64,000 bases of DNA, taken from the NCBI GenBank assembly GCA_013396755.1, contig VWZF01002968.1, positions 1,206,407-1,270,406 of the forward strand, written 5' to 3'. The DNA comes from Sclerurus mexicanus (Eukaryota; Chordata; Aves; Passeriformes; Furnariidae). This document shows, one piece after another, positions 14,201 through 29,200 of the stretch. Below the pieces are notes generated by a model, which saw only the letters and a program-made list of their open reading frames with translations, did not search any database and was not told the origin of the DNA. Position 1 is the stretch's first letter, and the number at the start of each line of letters is the position of its first letter. A program made the translations under genes and the position numbers.

Positions 14201-17200
14201 GACAGTTCTCCTGCGTTCCTGGGAGGACAGTCTTCCTTGGTAACTCCATGAGGCACAGGCAGCTAGAACAGAAAGAGAGGCAAATTGAAAAGTTTTTTTC
14301 ACTTCTAAGCACCTCAAATTCCCACTGCAAGTGAAAGTGGAACTATTCAGACCACCTACTACCGGCAACTAATTTAGGAGTCCAGTGGAAAAGGACAGGC
14401 TCCTTTGGAGAGCATTCAGAAGAGACTGATACTGAAATGAACTGCCACTTTGAGAAACCCAGGTGGTGTCATCTGCTTTAAAAGTGCCTTAGACATCTAA
14501 TTGGTATCATACCATATGGTACACAACATTCAGAAAGACACTGTGATGTAGAATTCTATTCATTTGTCATGGAGGGCACTGGAAAAACAACCTGGGAGGA
14601 CAATTTCCTTGACAGTAGCACTTGGGGTCAGGAAATTACTAGTGATCCTCTACTGAAATAAAAAATCTCATCTACAAAAATCTAAATGCAAGAGCAAAAG
14701 ATCAAAAAGAAGGCAACAAGGAGTTTCCACTTCATGCAGAATGTTGATGTTGTTCATGTTCATGGCTGCATGGCTGCTTTTTTTGACAACAGCACTGGTT
14801 CAAGCAGTCACCAGTTCTATCACTGACCAGTTTCAAGTATCTGGGGAAACACTTTCACCTTTTTATCTGTAATGCTGATCCATTTGTATTTAATATTCCC
14901 TCATAACACATACAATACCAAAAAGAAACATTTTTATAATGAAAAAGGATGGCGCCACTAGGATGAAAATGCAAGATTAGCAATGTTACATTCCTCAATC
15001 TTTGCAGGCTTAATTAAGTAAGGTCAACTACTTTTTAAGTGCTAATGCCTCCCAATTTTCTTAAGCATTTTGATACATATGGGTAGACCCAATATACAAA
15101 TGCAATTATTTAGCGTCACTTTATGTGCTGTAAGAGAATTCAGAACTGATGACTGTACAAAGAACCCCCCAAAATCCAAAAGCTATGCATTAAAAGATAT
15201 ATATATATAATACAAATTGTATATAAACAAAAACATACCACATATATCTATACTTTGCATTTACATATTGCTTTCTCTGATATTACCTTACAGGACTTAG
15301 TACTATTTATCTATTGGTATTTTCTAAGGAAGATTATGCTGATAAATGCACTTTGAATAATACATAGTAGTAACCTACTTTACTACCTTTTTCACTACTA
15401 TTTTAACCAGCACTTTTATAAAAACAACAGTCTCAGAGTATCTCAGTTCTCACCATGTATTTATTGTAGAGAGGATGACCCGGCTTAGGTCTAGGAGGTA
15501 ATGCTGGATCTGGATTTTTAAATACTGCACTTTTTGCTCTCTTGGGTCCCAATCTGAACTTGCTGTTTTTTTTGTCAGAAGCGGTGTCAGAACTAGATCG
15601 CGAAAGAGCATCCTTCTGGGAGAAGGTCTTGGCTGCAGAGAGTTTTGGTGGAGGTGGCCTTCCGGGAGCACCTTTAGGTGGGGGAGGTCGAGCAGGTATA
15701 ATTTTTCCATCCACAGGCCTAAAAATTGTGCAAACCATCATAGAAAATAGGTATATTAATAGGCCTGCCACTCATCCGCCACCACTGCCCCAGCTATAGA
15801 GCATGCAGTAAGGAAACGTGACTCATGGTGACCTAGGCTGTAGAGTATGTAGTATCTGAAGCTTTCTGGGAATACATGATCTCTTCAGCTACTGGGACTG
15901 GATGATCAAGTCCTTAGACAGATCCTGTGACTACATATCCAAGTCTGCTCACCACTTTTGCTCATCAACAGCCTGCCAGCTTTCACGGGAGACCACTACA
16001 TAACCAGGATTTCCTCCAGCAATCCACCTTTAGGAAGAGCTTTGTCTCAAGCTGCTGCAGGATGAAGTTTTGTTATTGAGAGCTTTTGGGAACACTGGTC
16101 TTTGAGAATCAGCTCAGCTCATTCCCTGAGATATCACATTCCTGAAGTGACGTTGGGACCTCTGTAGAAACTCATGACACCACTTTGTACACAACGCCAC
16201 CAACAGCGGAATTTACCATTTTTATGCAACAGATACAGTCTACTGCAGAAAGAACACCACTGAAAACCCTCAAGTTCTCTGGCAATGCTGGAAGCACCAC
16301 ATTCTCATTAATGTACCAGTAGTTTAGAAACAAAAATCAGAGATTAGCAAGTGACAGAAGTAATGTTTGTTTCTTTTAATTAAAAATCTAAAAAATCCCC
16401 CTTACTAAGCATTGATTAAACAAAGCTGCCTATACAATACATGGGACAGATGATTTTTAGAATCAAAGACTGTGGCCAAATCAATAAATTGCTAATTAAG
16501 AATCATCTTTGTTACAAACAAGAACTATGTAGATAAAATTTAGGGTTTCTGTTATTAAGAGCCCTGGCACTACCAGTATTCCAAAAATAAAGTATTGTTT
16601 GATTATTATGGTGGGTTTTTCAGCCAGTTACTCCCAAGTTTCTGCTACAACTGTTCCTCTTTTATTCATGTAATGTAATTCAGCAGGGTCTGCAAAAATT
16701 ATCAACCCCAACAAATGTGCATTAGCGGATCTTTGAAGTATCATTGTAACACATTTTGTGAGTGTCATCCACCACTTGAGAAGATATTAATGCTCTACTA
16801 ATGCTGCTTATAAGAATCATCTATTACTATATGTGCATGAATTAATTTTTATATTTTTAAAAAAAATTCCATTTCTGTTCAACTTTCACCTCTCACCTTT
16901 CTCGGCCTCATCCTAAACTAAGCATTTTTAATATTGACAAAAGGGGAAATTCCAAGTTGGCCGCACTGAATCTGTAAGCAGATCAACACGTATGTTTGTA
17001 AGGCAAGAATAAGGTGTTCCCTTATGGTTACAACCACATTCTTTCCTCTTAATGAATACTTACTAAGAATGATAGACTCAGTTCAATAACAGAAGGATTC
17101 TCTTGTCCTGACACATCAGAGCAAACTCCCATGTTTAAGCCCACAAATTCAGAATGCAAATGCTGAGATAGCACAGTGGATTAGCTGGCCAATGCTGTGT

Positions 17201-20200
17201 CTTCCTCCACTGTGCCTCTGGCGTTGAGTGGAACTGAATTTAAGGGCGGTCCAGCAACTTTTGCCTCTGCAAACCTTTTTTCTTGTTGGTACAAAAGAAT
17301 AAAAAACTTCCGAAGTTATCATTGATCCTGCACCTCACAGGTGTTTTAGGTCTGAACTGAACTGTATAAACTAGGAAGTGCTTCTGGGAAGCTTCTGGCC
17401 CAGCACCTGCCCTCTCCAGGGTAGCAGCATCTGCCACCTCCATTCCTTCACCACTCAAATCCCGCCACAAGTGCAAGTGCTGTGGGTGAAAAGGTTAAAG
17501 ATGCAGAAAGGAATGACTGTCAGCATCCACTGTACATGAGCTGAAAAACCAAACAGCTGTCCTGTAATCTCCCTACTCATACTGATAATGTACAAACAAG
17601 TATTAATCAGCTAGCAACTTGGTCCTGCCTATTTATCAGTGAGCATACATCCTAGCCAAGATGGTAGAGTTATGACTAAGAGTTGGTAGTGTCTACTTTG
17701 AGACTAACTAGATAAATTAATTCCAAAACACATTCAGAAACTTTTGAGTGAGCCTCTGAAAAACTGCGCTTACCTTGGGGGTGGTACAGGTTCTAGCTGA
17801 GGCACTACACCCTGTTCTGAATGATCCAATTCCTAAAATGATTCAAAAGAAAAAAGACATTTCTTTAAGCCTAAGGATAAAAACCAAACCAGATCTTGTT
17901 TAAATTATATATTTCCTGTATTAAACTATATGCTGCAGACATGAAAAACAAGAGTTCCTGGAGGTCTGGGAGTAAAGTAATAAGTATGATGGTGTGTTCT
18001 AGCATTTCAAAGTGTTGATGGACATAGAGAGACATGTAAATAACCTGGTTTACTACCTGAAACACAGATTAAATGTGCATTAGGTATGACCCAGCCCTCT
18101 TTTCCTGTTACATGGTGGTAAGGGCTTAAGAGCCAAATTCAGAAGAGTCATACAAATGTACAATTATATTACCCATAGGATTTCACATTATCAAATTTGA
18201 TTTAACTTTGACATATGAAACACTTTGAACAGGCTTAAAACAGAAACCATGACATTAATGCAACTCACACAGGACAGTGTCTCTTGCAAATAACATTAGC
18301 TCCCACTGAAGAAGGCATCTAAACACGTTTCCTAAAGATCTAACAGATAAACCTCAATGAATCTTCCTTTGGCAGATTAAGGTATCACTCCTCCCTGCTG
18401 GCCCTACCAGAGATTACTACCCTACAGCAGTCAGGAGAGGACATGTGCCATGTCTGAAGGGCTTGGACCACAGTGACGGATTAACAAGTGACCATCCTTA
18501 CTGCCTCCTGCTGTTCATTTTCATCCCAGTGCCAGAAAATCCTGCCAGCTCCGCTGAATAAGCACAGCTGCTTCTGAAACAGTGTGGTAAATCAGAGTGC
18601 TGAATCCGGGTTCAAAAGGGTCCTTTCTGAACCAGTAGTCTTAAATAGGTCTGAATAGTCTTGTTTATTTAATTAGGAACTTGAATGTGCTTGAAACTCA
18701 TAAACAACTTCTGTGGTTTTTCCCACCTAGAAAATACCTAGATGTATTTTGTGACAAAATTTGACACTTGATTGAGTTCCCAAATGAATGTCCTGATTAA
18801 ATGATCCTGATTAGAAAGAAAACAACCTGCCACTTTCAGATGATGATGTTATCCTCATATCAAAAATTTTCCTCTTCTGTATGAAAAGGAAGAAATCTGT
18901 GCCAACTGCTACTTATGGTCAACAATTTTTACTGTTGCTGTTTAATCATTTCCACTCACAAACAATACTGGTCTTAGAAGCACAGCTCTTATCTTTCCAA
19001 AGAGAAGATTTAAGTGTTTCAATGGATTCAATGCAATCTTTTTCTTAAAAACATCCTCTGAAGCTTATACATGCCTGTCACAATAACCTGAATGACATTG
19101 TAAAAGTTTTGGAGTTGCACTGCATAAAATGTTATTTAAGGTCTTGTATCAGAAATTTTTTTTTCAGCATTATCCAGAAAAGATGAGACCTCCCTGAATA
19201 GCTTTGTCAATCATGACCTTTAAAAACCCTTTACCTTAATAGCAGAGGTAGTTACAAAGGCATTTGTTGGCAGCTGTCCATCTAGTGAGGACTTTTGATT
19301 GGATTTGATCTTTTGACTGCCTGTGGTTTCCAAATGATTCTCTGTCTTTCTTGCCATCACAAAAATCAGTATTGGAAAATTTTACTTTCATTTTCTCATT
19401 TATTTTAACTCCTTTTTGCAAATCTGTGTCAAAGGCCATATAGGAGACACAGCTACAATGTCTACCATTACTATGTAAGTGGTCAGGAGTGAGGAGCAGT
19501 GCCCTGCTTTCCAAAATAGGTGGTTCAACTCAGTAGAAAAAACTAGAAGTACAGAGCTGAGAAAAAGCAAGCTTCATTTTTTACAGAAAAGTTTCCTCTG
19601 CCTGGAAATTAGCACAGACATCAAGAGGTATTGTGTGTATGAAGGTAAAAAAAATACATTTCTAAGGACTTTGACAACATTTCATTACGTAAATCCCACT
19701 GGACTTTGAACCACTTTGCAGTGCTTTTAAAACTAAGATGTAGAATATCCTGATTCCAGACGATAAATACAGAAAATTGAAGATAGATGCGATCAAAGTT
19801 TAGTAAAATCACCTAAGAGCTTTTCAGAACCGACAGCAGTCTAAATTACCTAATTAAATTAGAGAACATAATTAAAAGAAAAAGGCCTTAGATTTTTGAG
19901 TAGTCCTTTTCATCTTTTAGTCCTTCAAATAACTTACTTTACGAATGCTCGAGAGTCACAAGAGATTTGTTAACCAAAACAGACAAAGCTGTAACACAGG
20001 AAAACAGTTCTAACTTACCCCTTTTTTCACTAGGTCACCACTGTTGGGTTTTCTCACTGCGATCTCGGACGTGTTCCCAATAGGCTTTTCAGCAGGAAGT
20101 GGTGGAGGGCTATGTGGGATGTCATTTAAAGCTATACAAAGATCAAAAGTTCCAAATGAAGTTCAAATTAATAGCTTCTTTACATGGACCAACAACAATA

Positions 20201-23200
20201 AATAAAGGATGGGGCATTTTTCAGTGAAGTGAACTTCCTTCCTCAAAGCCAGGGCAGCCACTGGGAAGATCCACCTTAAGACTAGTGGAAAGGGACAGGA
20301 AGCAAACATTGCAACTCAGAGGTGGAATTCTGGAGTACTCCCCACCCTGCATAATGGACCTTCACTTTACTCTCCAGACACCCGCAAGTTATTCCACTTT
20401 CAGGGTTTCAGCTGCAAAACTTGTTGATATAGTATTAGATGGGTAGAAGAGTATCTACCCCTGGGAATGTCAGATTCATTACTAGATACCCTGAAACACC
20501 ATCACCATCTCAGCCACATTTCTAAACTGGCTCACTTTTTTTCAGCTGTCAGCTCCTGGAATATCCTTCAGGCTGGAAAACAGCTGAGGGTTATTTCAAG
20601 TAACTGAAAGATCAGGAGACTGGGATGGAAGAATCTCCAGAAAGGTAAAGGCAAGAAAATAAACTATTGCCTGCTACAAAATTCAGGGTGACAGAGAACA
20701 GAGCCAGAAACTCCAGGTAGTTTTTAAGGAGTTAAGCAAAATTAGGACACAGAAGAGGAAACAGTACAGCTCTTACTAGGAATGAGTGACAATGTCCTCA
20801 GCCTCAATAAGGAATATAAAACTCTGCTAATTATATGACATTGGCTTTAAATGTCTCTGCCACCGAAATCCAGGAAGCACTTGGACAAGTTTTGTCAGTG
20901 TATTTACCAAACATTTTGTTTTAATATACTGGAACTTTGTCATCTAATTTACCATCTGTTTGTACACCAAGAAAATTCATTTCATAGGAAGAACTTAAGA
21001 TGGTTAGGCTCTTCTGAGTTCCAGCTGGACTTGGAGTTATTTAAAAATACATGGAGACAACCTGGACATTTATGGACTGATGATGAAAAAAAGAGGAGAG
21101 TCGCTATCCAAAAGAATCAGTTGTTCGTTTCATGAAAAGCACTCTCAACAAAGAAACAATACATAGGAAGGAGAAGTGTTCTTTATTTTAACACCTCTAT
21201 TGCATTGCTATGATGTAAAGCACTGCTGTGATATTTAAAAATTTATTAGTTCAAGGATAAATCCCTGATTCTCAGGAGCCCGTCACAGTTACTGCGCTGG
21301 CAGTGACTAAGTATGGGGAAAAAGATTTAGGATGTTTATAACTCTTCTAAGCTGGTGTGAAGGATAAAAAGTAAAAACAAAACCTGACAGTAATTGCAAA
21401 AGAAATCTTCTCTTATCACATCTTACTGACATATAAAAAGCACAAGACATTTATTTATCCACTTCAAACCTTGCTATATACACAGATGGCCTAATTTTCT
21501 CTCCCTTACTCTTCATAAGACCAAAATTAAAGGAACTAGAGAAAGATAAAAAACCCGAACAACTAGTGGCAGGTGTTATTTTCAGTGATTTCTGAGCGTA
21601 ATAACTGAAGTGGAAGTTTAACGCTTCCTTTCTAATCACATCTCGACCAAAATGCGAACGCTAATTGAATACTTCATTGGAGTTCAAAGCCTTAAGCATC
21701 CAGCTCTGTCTCCTTCTCAGTAGTGCTGGATGGGTGGCTTTTGTTGTTGTTTCTGTTTTTGGTGGGTTTTGTTTGTTTGTTTGTTTGTTTTCTTTTTGGT
21801 TTGTGCTGGTTCCTGACAGAATTTATCTCCCTCAATATGGTGAAAGACCCTCTGTGCTGAGATTATGTGGCAATGTAAATCCTACTATATCCATGTTATA
21901 CATTGACCCAAGTGTACTTTTCTCATTTTTTAAACTTTTAACAGCCTACGTTTCTGCAGCAGCTCCTATCTGACAAAAGACTACTCTGTTTTCTTGGAAT
22001 CTGCTTCTTTTCCTCCATATCCCATTAATCTTCCAGCCACAGACTCCCATAAAGCAGTCCTTCACACCCTCCTGACATTTGTAGCTAAGTACAGGATGAC
22101 AGGCAGTCTTTTCTGCAAAGTTCAATTGCCACTAGAGAGCAGCAAGGGACCAGTTATCTGAAAGTTCAAAAGAGAATCCCATCTCAGGGGAAAAAAAAAA
22201 AGAAAAGGAAAAAAAAAATTAAAAAATTGTCATGAGGTTGGTGGTAGTTTGTTTGTTTTGGTTTTCTTTTTGTAATGGAAATTACAATATCCTTTAAGGA
22301 GAAAAATGATATCATGGGTTCTTTACAGTAGTTTGTAAACATATCCTTCCAACTGAAAAAACCCTTTTATTTACAATCAGATATTAACATAAAGACTTTT
22401 CCTCATAGCTTTATCTTCGGTCTTCTCTGCATTTTTAATCTTTTCCACTGCATTTCTCACATATGCAGGGAACAAGAAAATTTAGTATCTTAGCACTGGG
22501 TTGGTGACAGGGGGAGATGGAAACCTGGGTAATAATGAGAGAAATTCTTCAGAGAAAAGCCACCTGTTGCTACAAGTTGACTGTGCACCTACTCAGCGTA
22601 GCAAAACACGATTTTGAAATATGAGTTTTAGGAGCTATCTTCTGACATTTCTCCCTAAGCTCTGAGGATAAAACATAAGGCTAAACAGAAGCAAGCACGT
22701 ACTCCAGCATATAAAGATCAACACAAAGACCTTATGGCTCTCTGATAAATTTCCACTCTGAGATACTGTCAGTGTCATTTGTAAAGCTATAAAGGATTAG
22801 AGGTGGAAGGCATTGGGGATACGGTAACTCTCATAAAACTATAGTCAAGATCTCGACATAAAATTGAACACATCAGGCTTTTGCATCCCAGTTCTCACAT
22901 GCCTTTTTTATTCCCTCAAACTGTTACCTAAACAGTCTTGCTTAAATGGACACAGATTTCAAATCTAACAAGGGTCAAGGGAACTTCTTGATGTAAACTG
23001 TGAAAACTATGCTAAACATTCCAACTAAGCTGTGTTTGAAGCAAACTTTAATGCACAAATGTCATTCCTTTGACAAGTGGGGGCCCTGCTCCCAGGAAGT
23101 TTGGGAGCAGCATTAAAATAACCTGAGCTGAGGTCAGAGGCAAAACCCATTTGGCCAATGGGCCCCGTGGTACAGTTTAGCCAACAAAACAAGCTTGCTT

Positions 23201-26200
23201 CTGCTAGAGGGGTTTCCTCCTGCTCTTCCCTGCCAGTGCTTAGATCTGCCCCCCCCAGTGTTTCACCTCTGATATCCATTAGCCCCATAAGGTTTGAGAC
23301 TCAGACTCGGTGCAAGGGAGGGAGCCAGATGAGGTAGCGGGGAGGCAGGGAGAGTGAAACATGACTCTCAACTATTTCTCCCTCCCACCACAGCCTTTAG
23401 GTTGGCTCCTCTGCCTTGTCGAACTGTACCATGGGATTCCTTTGGCAGCTAATATAGCTAGTGAACAGCAAATCAAGTAGTACATATTGAGTCCCAGTTG
23501 AAATTATTTTCTAACATATTTCTCAGACAATTTGGGAGAAGAACTTACATTTCCCAGGTTTAGCTGGGATTCGGATCACAGTGGGTTTCCGAGCTAAAGC
23601 TGGTTGAGCTGGCTGTTCCTTTGCAGGTTCGCTTTTGGTGAGGAACTGGAATGGATCTAAAAGGGGAAAGAAACCCCAACATATTTATTTGGTGAACACA
23701 GATTTCACCAAGTATTGCTTTCATTTTTTAGGACATTCATACTTCACACCCAAAACAGTAATAAAAAAAATAAATCAGGCCAATGCAACTAACACACTCA
23801 GCAATTTATAAATAACACATCTTCTTTGTACATCTGCAGTCATAGTTGAGTTAACACAGACATGCTCCAGATACCTTCGGGGATTAAATAAGCCACTGAA
23901 CAAGAGGAACTGCATTGCTTGGCAATAGGGGCCTGAAATCAGAATGGCTTTAGGGAAATGTTTTCAAAGCAGTTGCTCTAATATGCAGACATAGCTGTGA
24001 ACACATTCACTAAAAAGTTTTAATCAATAAAAATCTTGCTAAAGCTAAACAATCAGTACTGCAGCAGATGAAATGCCTACAGAAACAAAAATATTACTAA
24101 TTAAATATTACGGATTACAAAATGTCTTTGCTGTAGAACAACTAATTCCCTTGAAGATTCTGCATCACTTTATTGGTTATAAACCTGGTGACATGGAGGA
24201 GGCTGCTTCAGACCAAGAACTGGGAGTTGTGCCTGGGCTCTGTCCCTGCCTGTATCACTCATTCCTTTACAAGCCTGTCCAATTATTCCATTGGTAAGAC
24301 AGGAGCAATGTTTTCCATGCTTCATAAACTTAAGTGCTGGTCTCTTATAAATAGGCATGGGAACACAGGCACATGTAGAATGCAGCTGTAAAAATACTTG
24401 TGCATAAATAAAAACCAAATCAATGGGTTCTTTCTCACATGCAACTTCATGTCAAAGAGCAATACCACATTTACACCTCTTCTCTTTTGTTAACAAAAGC
24501 TACTTCTTTCTCTGACATTACCAAAAACTGCAGTAAAATGGTAACCCTTAACGGTATCATAAAAGCGTAAAGTAGAAACTGGAGAAGCACTCTGGATAAT
24601 AAATTCTCCATGACACATATTCATAGCCAAAACAACTGAGTCTCATCTCCTCTAGTGGCCTTTTTAAATGTGTAGCTCAATGAGATGTTATTTATGGAGT
24701 GTCAGAGTCTAAGAGAGCAAGTATGCTGGGCATCTCTTTAAATTCTTCATAAATTTTATAAAAGCATACCCTTTCCCCAAACTACTGCCACGCTTCCTGA
24801 CAAACTTGGAAAACTCTGTATTTGGAAAAATTTTATCTTGAACCCTTAGAAAAAAGTAAAATTATGCAATATTAACTCATGATTTCTTATAGATAATTTT
24901 GGAGAGTATAACACAATGCGGTTTAGCAAGACACAACAAATCCGTGTCTGGGAATTTCCATAAGATTTAGGAAAATCCAGAAAAACACTATTTATTTACG
25001 AATAACTTCATGCCCCCTGCATACACATGACTTGGCAGCCACAGCTCCCCAGGCTCTGCCGCCCTTGCTGGGTGCTCCTGCCTGCAGCCCCCTTCCTCTG
25101 TGCCCCCTCTCCTGCTGCCAGCTCGCAGCTGTCACACAGCAGGCACCACGAGCCACGGGCCCCCTGTGTGTTCACCCCTGCTGAGATGTCCAGGTCCCAC
25201 TTGCCCCTTGCTTAAGGCTTTCTTCACAGGCAGATCCAGCAAGTACAGATGTGCTATGTGGGTTGGTGCTGTGGCCTCTCTCCAAGTCAAGACATCTACC
25301 TGCCTACAGGCTCCCCAGAAATCCACCTGGGTACCTTCCTATCACATTTTAATCATGAAACAAGCTCGTCAATTCCTTCTGTCAGGCTGCTTGGACAACA
25401 GCTTTGAGTGTACGCTTCAGGTACAACAGATCACGACAGGTCAACAATTTGTCTACAGCTAAAGGTATACAGCCTACAGTTAAAAATAAGCTCTGTGTTA
25501 CCATCTAGACAGAAGATGGCTCCATCATGTTGTGCTCAAAGATGCCGGCACATCCAGAAACTAGGCACAGGCAAACCACACTGTTTTAGAAGGGAAAACT
25601 AACATCTTGCTGAAGTTACAGATTAGCACTAGTCGGTAAAAGGTTTATGTTTCTTCAGTGACAGCTGCAAGAGTTTTTCTAGAGGACTTGAAAACACAGA
25701 CCACAAGAAGGGTAGAAGCATTCTGGCAGTACAGTCATTACAAGAAACAGAAATCTCACTCTTGGAGCAAGTCTGCAATTTTCTTTTACTCCTTTACACA
25801 TTTGTCTGCTAGCTACAATGCTAACTCTTAAATTGCACAAAAACCCCCAAAGATTTATCTAATCTTAACTCCTGTGCTGGTGTTCAGAGTGACTTCAAGA
25901 GCAGCTGAAAAAAAACCCAAAAACTTAAATTGGGCTTTCTTCTCCTTTTCAGTTATCTGGCAGCTCTGTGACAGATTTGAGGAGTGACTCTGGCGAGACT
26001 GCAGGGCAGAGGAGCCTCAAGGCTGCACTGGCCCACTGGGATGCTGGAGAGACACAGGATAAAGAGAGGAAAGGTGAGCAGAGCTAAGTCATGGGCTTCT
26101 TGACAGCAGGACCATAAGGAACACACTGGCACACAGAGCAGCTCTCACAGTAAGGTTCTGCAGAGGATAAGGAAGTTCTGCATGAACAATGAGGAAACGG

Positions 26201-29200
26201 TTTTCCAAAGTCTCCATCTTATAAAAACAGAGACAGTGTGAGAGCAAGTGGAAAGGCTCTAACACCCAAAATAACCACAGTTCTGTATTCTTGTAAATTT
26301 ATGGGAGATTTTAAATGTACAAAATTGCTGTTCGTCAGCTGTTAATCACTGCTATGCATAAAAATGGTATTCTTGACCATTCAACAGTTGGCAGAGATCT
26401 CTACATCAATGCATCTCATAAAAGTCTGAGAAAAGTAATTTCTGAGGCTGAGAAAACCATTTGATGAACATTAGTTTTCCACTCATTATCTTCTGTTCAA
26501 TTATACTGTTGTCACCTCATAATTAGTTTAAAACTCATTACCTTGTTTTTGTTATTCCATTCCCCAGTGCTGGGTTTGCAGCAGAAATTGGCTGAGAAAA
26601 CAACTGTGCTGCTTTGTGCAGTGGGACTGACAACATATCAAATTTTTATGTTGTTTAACAACAATTGGGCATCGTTTGAGCATAATTCATGGAGGTGTGA
26701 AAACAGAAATGTTAATATACTCATTTAAAGCTTCTCAGCTCAAGGAAATTAATCTGCAAGTCATTTTTCATAACGTATCAACAGACTTCTATTGATTTTT
26801 TATTAAACTTTTACAATGATGCTTAAAAAGTTTTTGTCTTCCTTAGATTCATTTTTCTACGGCTTCTGTTTCAAAGGTTTATGTGATAACGTATGTTAGT
26901 GTGCTTGTGCACAGGAAGGACAAATGAAAGCTGTGTATTCAAACACACTACATATAATCTCTTTTCCTTCAGTTTAGGAGAGACAGTCTTTCCCCCCCAT
27001 TGTCATTTACTATCTTTGTTTAAAATAAAAAATTAGGAGCTTACAGAACAAACATGAGGTTTTGCTCATGCAAAGAGTTCAGATGGGTATCTTTCTGAAA
27101 AATTTATTGGTAGTCTTTAAGTAAGAGGTAGTAAGATGGTAACAGATAGCAGCAATAAGGGGAATCTCCAAACAAATAATATGGAATTTTGTGTGGAAAG
27201 CTAAAAGCACAGACTAGTACTATCTCTGGCAAAAGGGCTCAGCCTTGCAAGAGGTACTCAGTACACATGAGAACAACGCAGTAAGAAAGGTGTGGATACT
27301 GACATTGCACCACTTGTCACTAGAGAAGTATGCAGCTGTGTCTACTCTCAACGTTTAATTTAAAAACCTAAATCAGCTCACACATTCTCTTCACACAGAA
27401 CAGGATTGTTACCAGAGTCTTCCAGGAACAGAGAATAGGAACAAACCTCATCAACAAATGGTTTTATTAAAACCTAGGCCCATAAAACTACTCTGGTGTT
27501 TATGGAAGCATACTCAGCCCATACTTGGGGAAGATTCTCAGCAACTAGGCCCTGTTAGTAATATAGCTGGAGATTCAATGGAAACCTGACAGATAGCATC
27601 CCAAAGAAAAACGCTCAAGAAACACCGTGAAATGCCACAGTCAAAAGTCTGATGTTCACTCACACATTTTAAATCTCAACCTATTTACAACTATAAAGAT
27701 ATGTATTAGACAGGTATCCTACCTAAATTCCAGCATCAGTGATTTTCCCAAACTGTTTTCCACAGAATTTTCATCAAGACAATTAACATTTCACTGTTCT
27801 TAGAAATGGAATTTCTGATCCAGAGAAAATATGGACTACACCACCTTTCACAAAATAAGCAATTTGCAGTTTCCTCTGCACGGAAAATTGTCATGATCAT
27901 ATGTTTTAACAGACGGGGAAATCAAAAAAGAAAAAAACCAACCAAAGAAAAGAGAGACAATAAGATGCAGGTACTTTCACCATCTGATCTGTGAATAACC
28001 TGAAAGTAAGTTCGCGTGAAACTCAAGCTTTTCAGCATTCTCTCAACACTGGGAGACTAGACCAGCTCGCTCAAATAAATGGAGTGCAGTACTACTCATC
28101 AGAAGACTTAGTATCATTTCAGATTTAAAACTGGAGCAGAGACAAGCAAATATGCTTTGCAGAAGGAGCCTAACAATCAGTGTGACAAAAGTGCACTAAG
28201 AATTATACAGAGTTTTGTATTATCTGGAAAGTACAGAAAAAGAATTTGCCAAGAGATGCAACTGAAGATCTGACCTAAATGTACTTGTTGAAAATGCAAG
28301 CTGTCCTTAGCTGAGCAATGAAATATCTCATCCACAGTGTCAGAAAGCTGGAGAGCAGATAAAATCTACTACTAGAATACCAAAATTTTTTGGGCTATTG
28401 TAACACTTAATGGCAATAAAATCATTCATGGGGTGGGAAACTGCACATCTACTACATGTACACAGACAGAGAGATACAGATGGACCTTCTCTGTGCTTTC
28501 AGCACTTGTCTCTCAAAGTGTGGGAATGCCCACACTTAGTACCCATGTGTTTCTAAAAGCATAACCATTTGGTTCATTGCTAGATCGTCCCTTCTAGTAA
28601 AAGTAATAGAAATTACAGTGCCTTTGGCACAAAAGAACTGTGTATACCAGCATGAGCTTTTATGTGAGAGTTTGGAGGCTACTCCTACATCATTAATCTA
28701 TTTTGCTAGTTGAAGTAAGATTAGGATAGTTTGGATTGCAAGAGCCTTCAGGAGGTCTCTAATCAAACCTCCTGCCCAGAACAGGTCAGCTGTGAGGGCA
28801 TGTTGTTAGGAACTGGTTGCATAAGCTGGTCTAACTTCAAAAACTGGATGCCAGAGGGTATTTGGACATACAGTGGGTGACAAAGAAAACAAACTCCAAA
28901 TTACCCCGGAGATTAAGAAACACAGACTTATCCATTCTTGCCAGGCGAATAAATTGGCAAGAGATTCAACTGCCCCAAAACAAGCAAGCTGAAAATTTCC
29001 CGAGCAGGTAATGGAAAGCAGTAGGGCATGCAAAATCTTTTTTTATCAACAATGTGAAGGACAAGGTAATTTATAATGTTCTTTAAAATACCTATCTACT
29101 CTCTTGCAAGAATCTCACATGCTTTCAGGAAAGGAAAAAAAGTAGTTTTATTTATAAACATTTCTTTTACATAAGCATTTTGTTGTTCTTTGACTAACTT

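Larger units (their letters stand above)
20132..23548 (-). other. SH3D19 intron 6
   Basis: Holds a TTTG repeat at about 21767-21790, an A-rich run at about 22188-22226, and a G+C-richer block at about 23070-23400 that includes a TTGGCCAATGGGCC stretch. No exon recognised. Confidence 0.7.

Noticed and set aside
15542..15799. Plus-strand frame opposite exon 10
   Set aside because: Antisense shadow of the proline-rich exon; Gly-rich sequence follows from the CCN codons.
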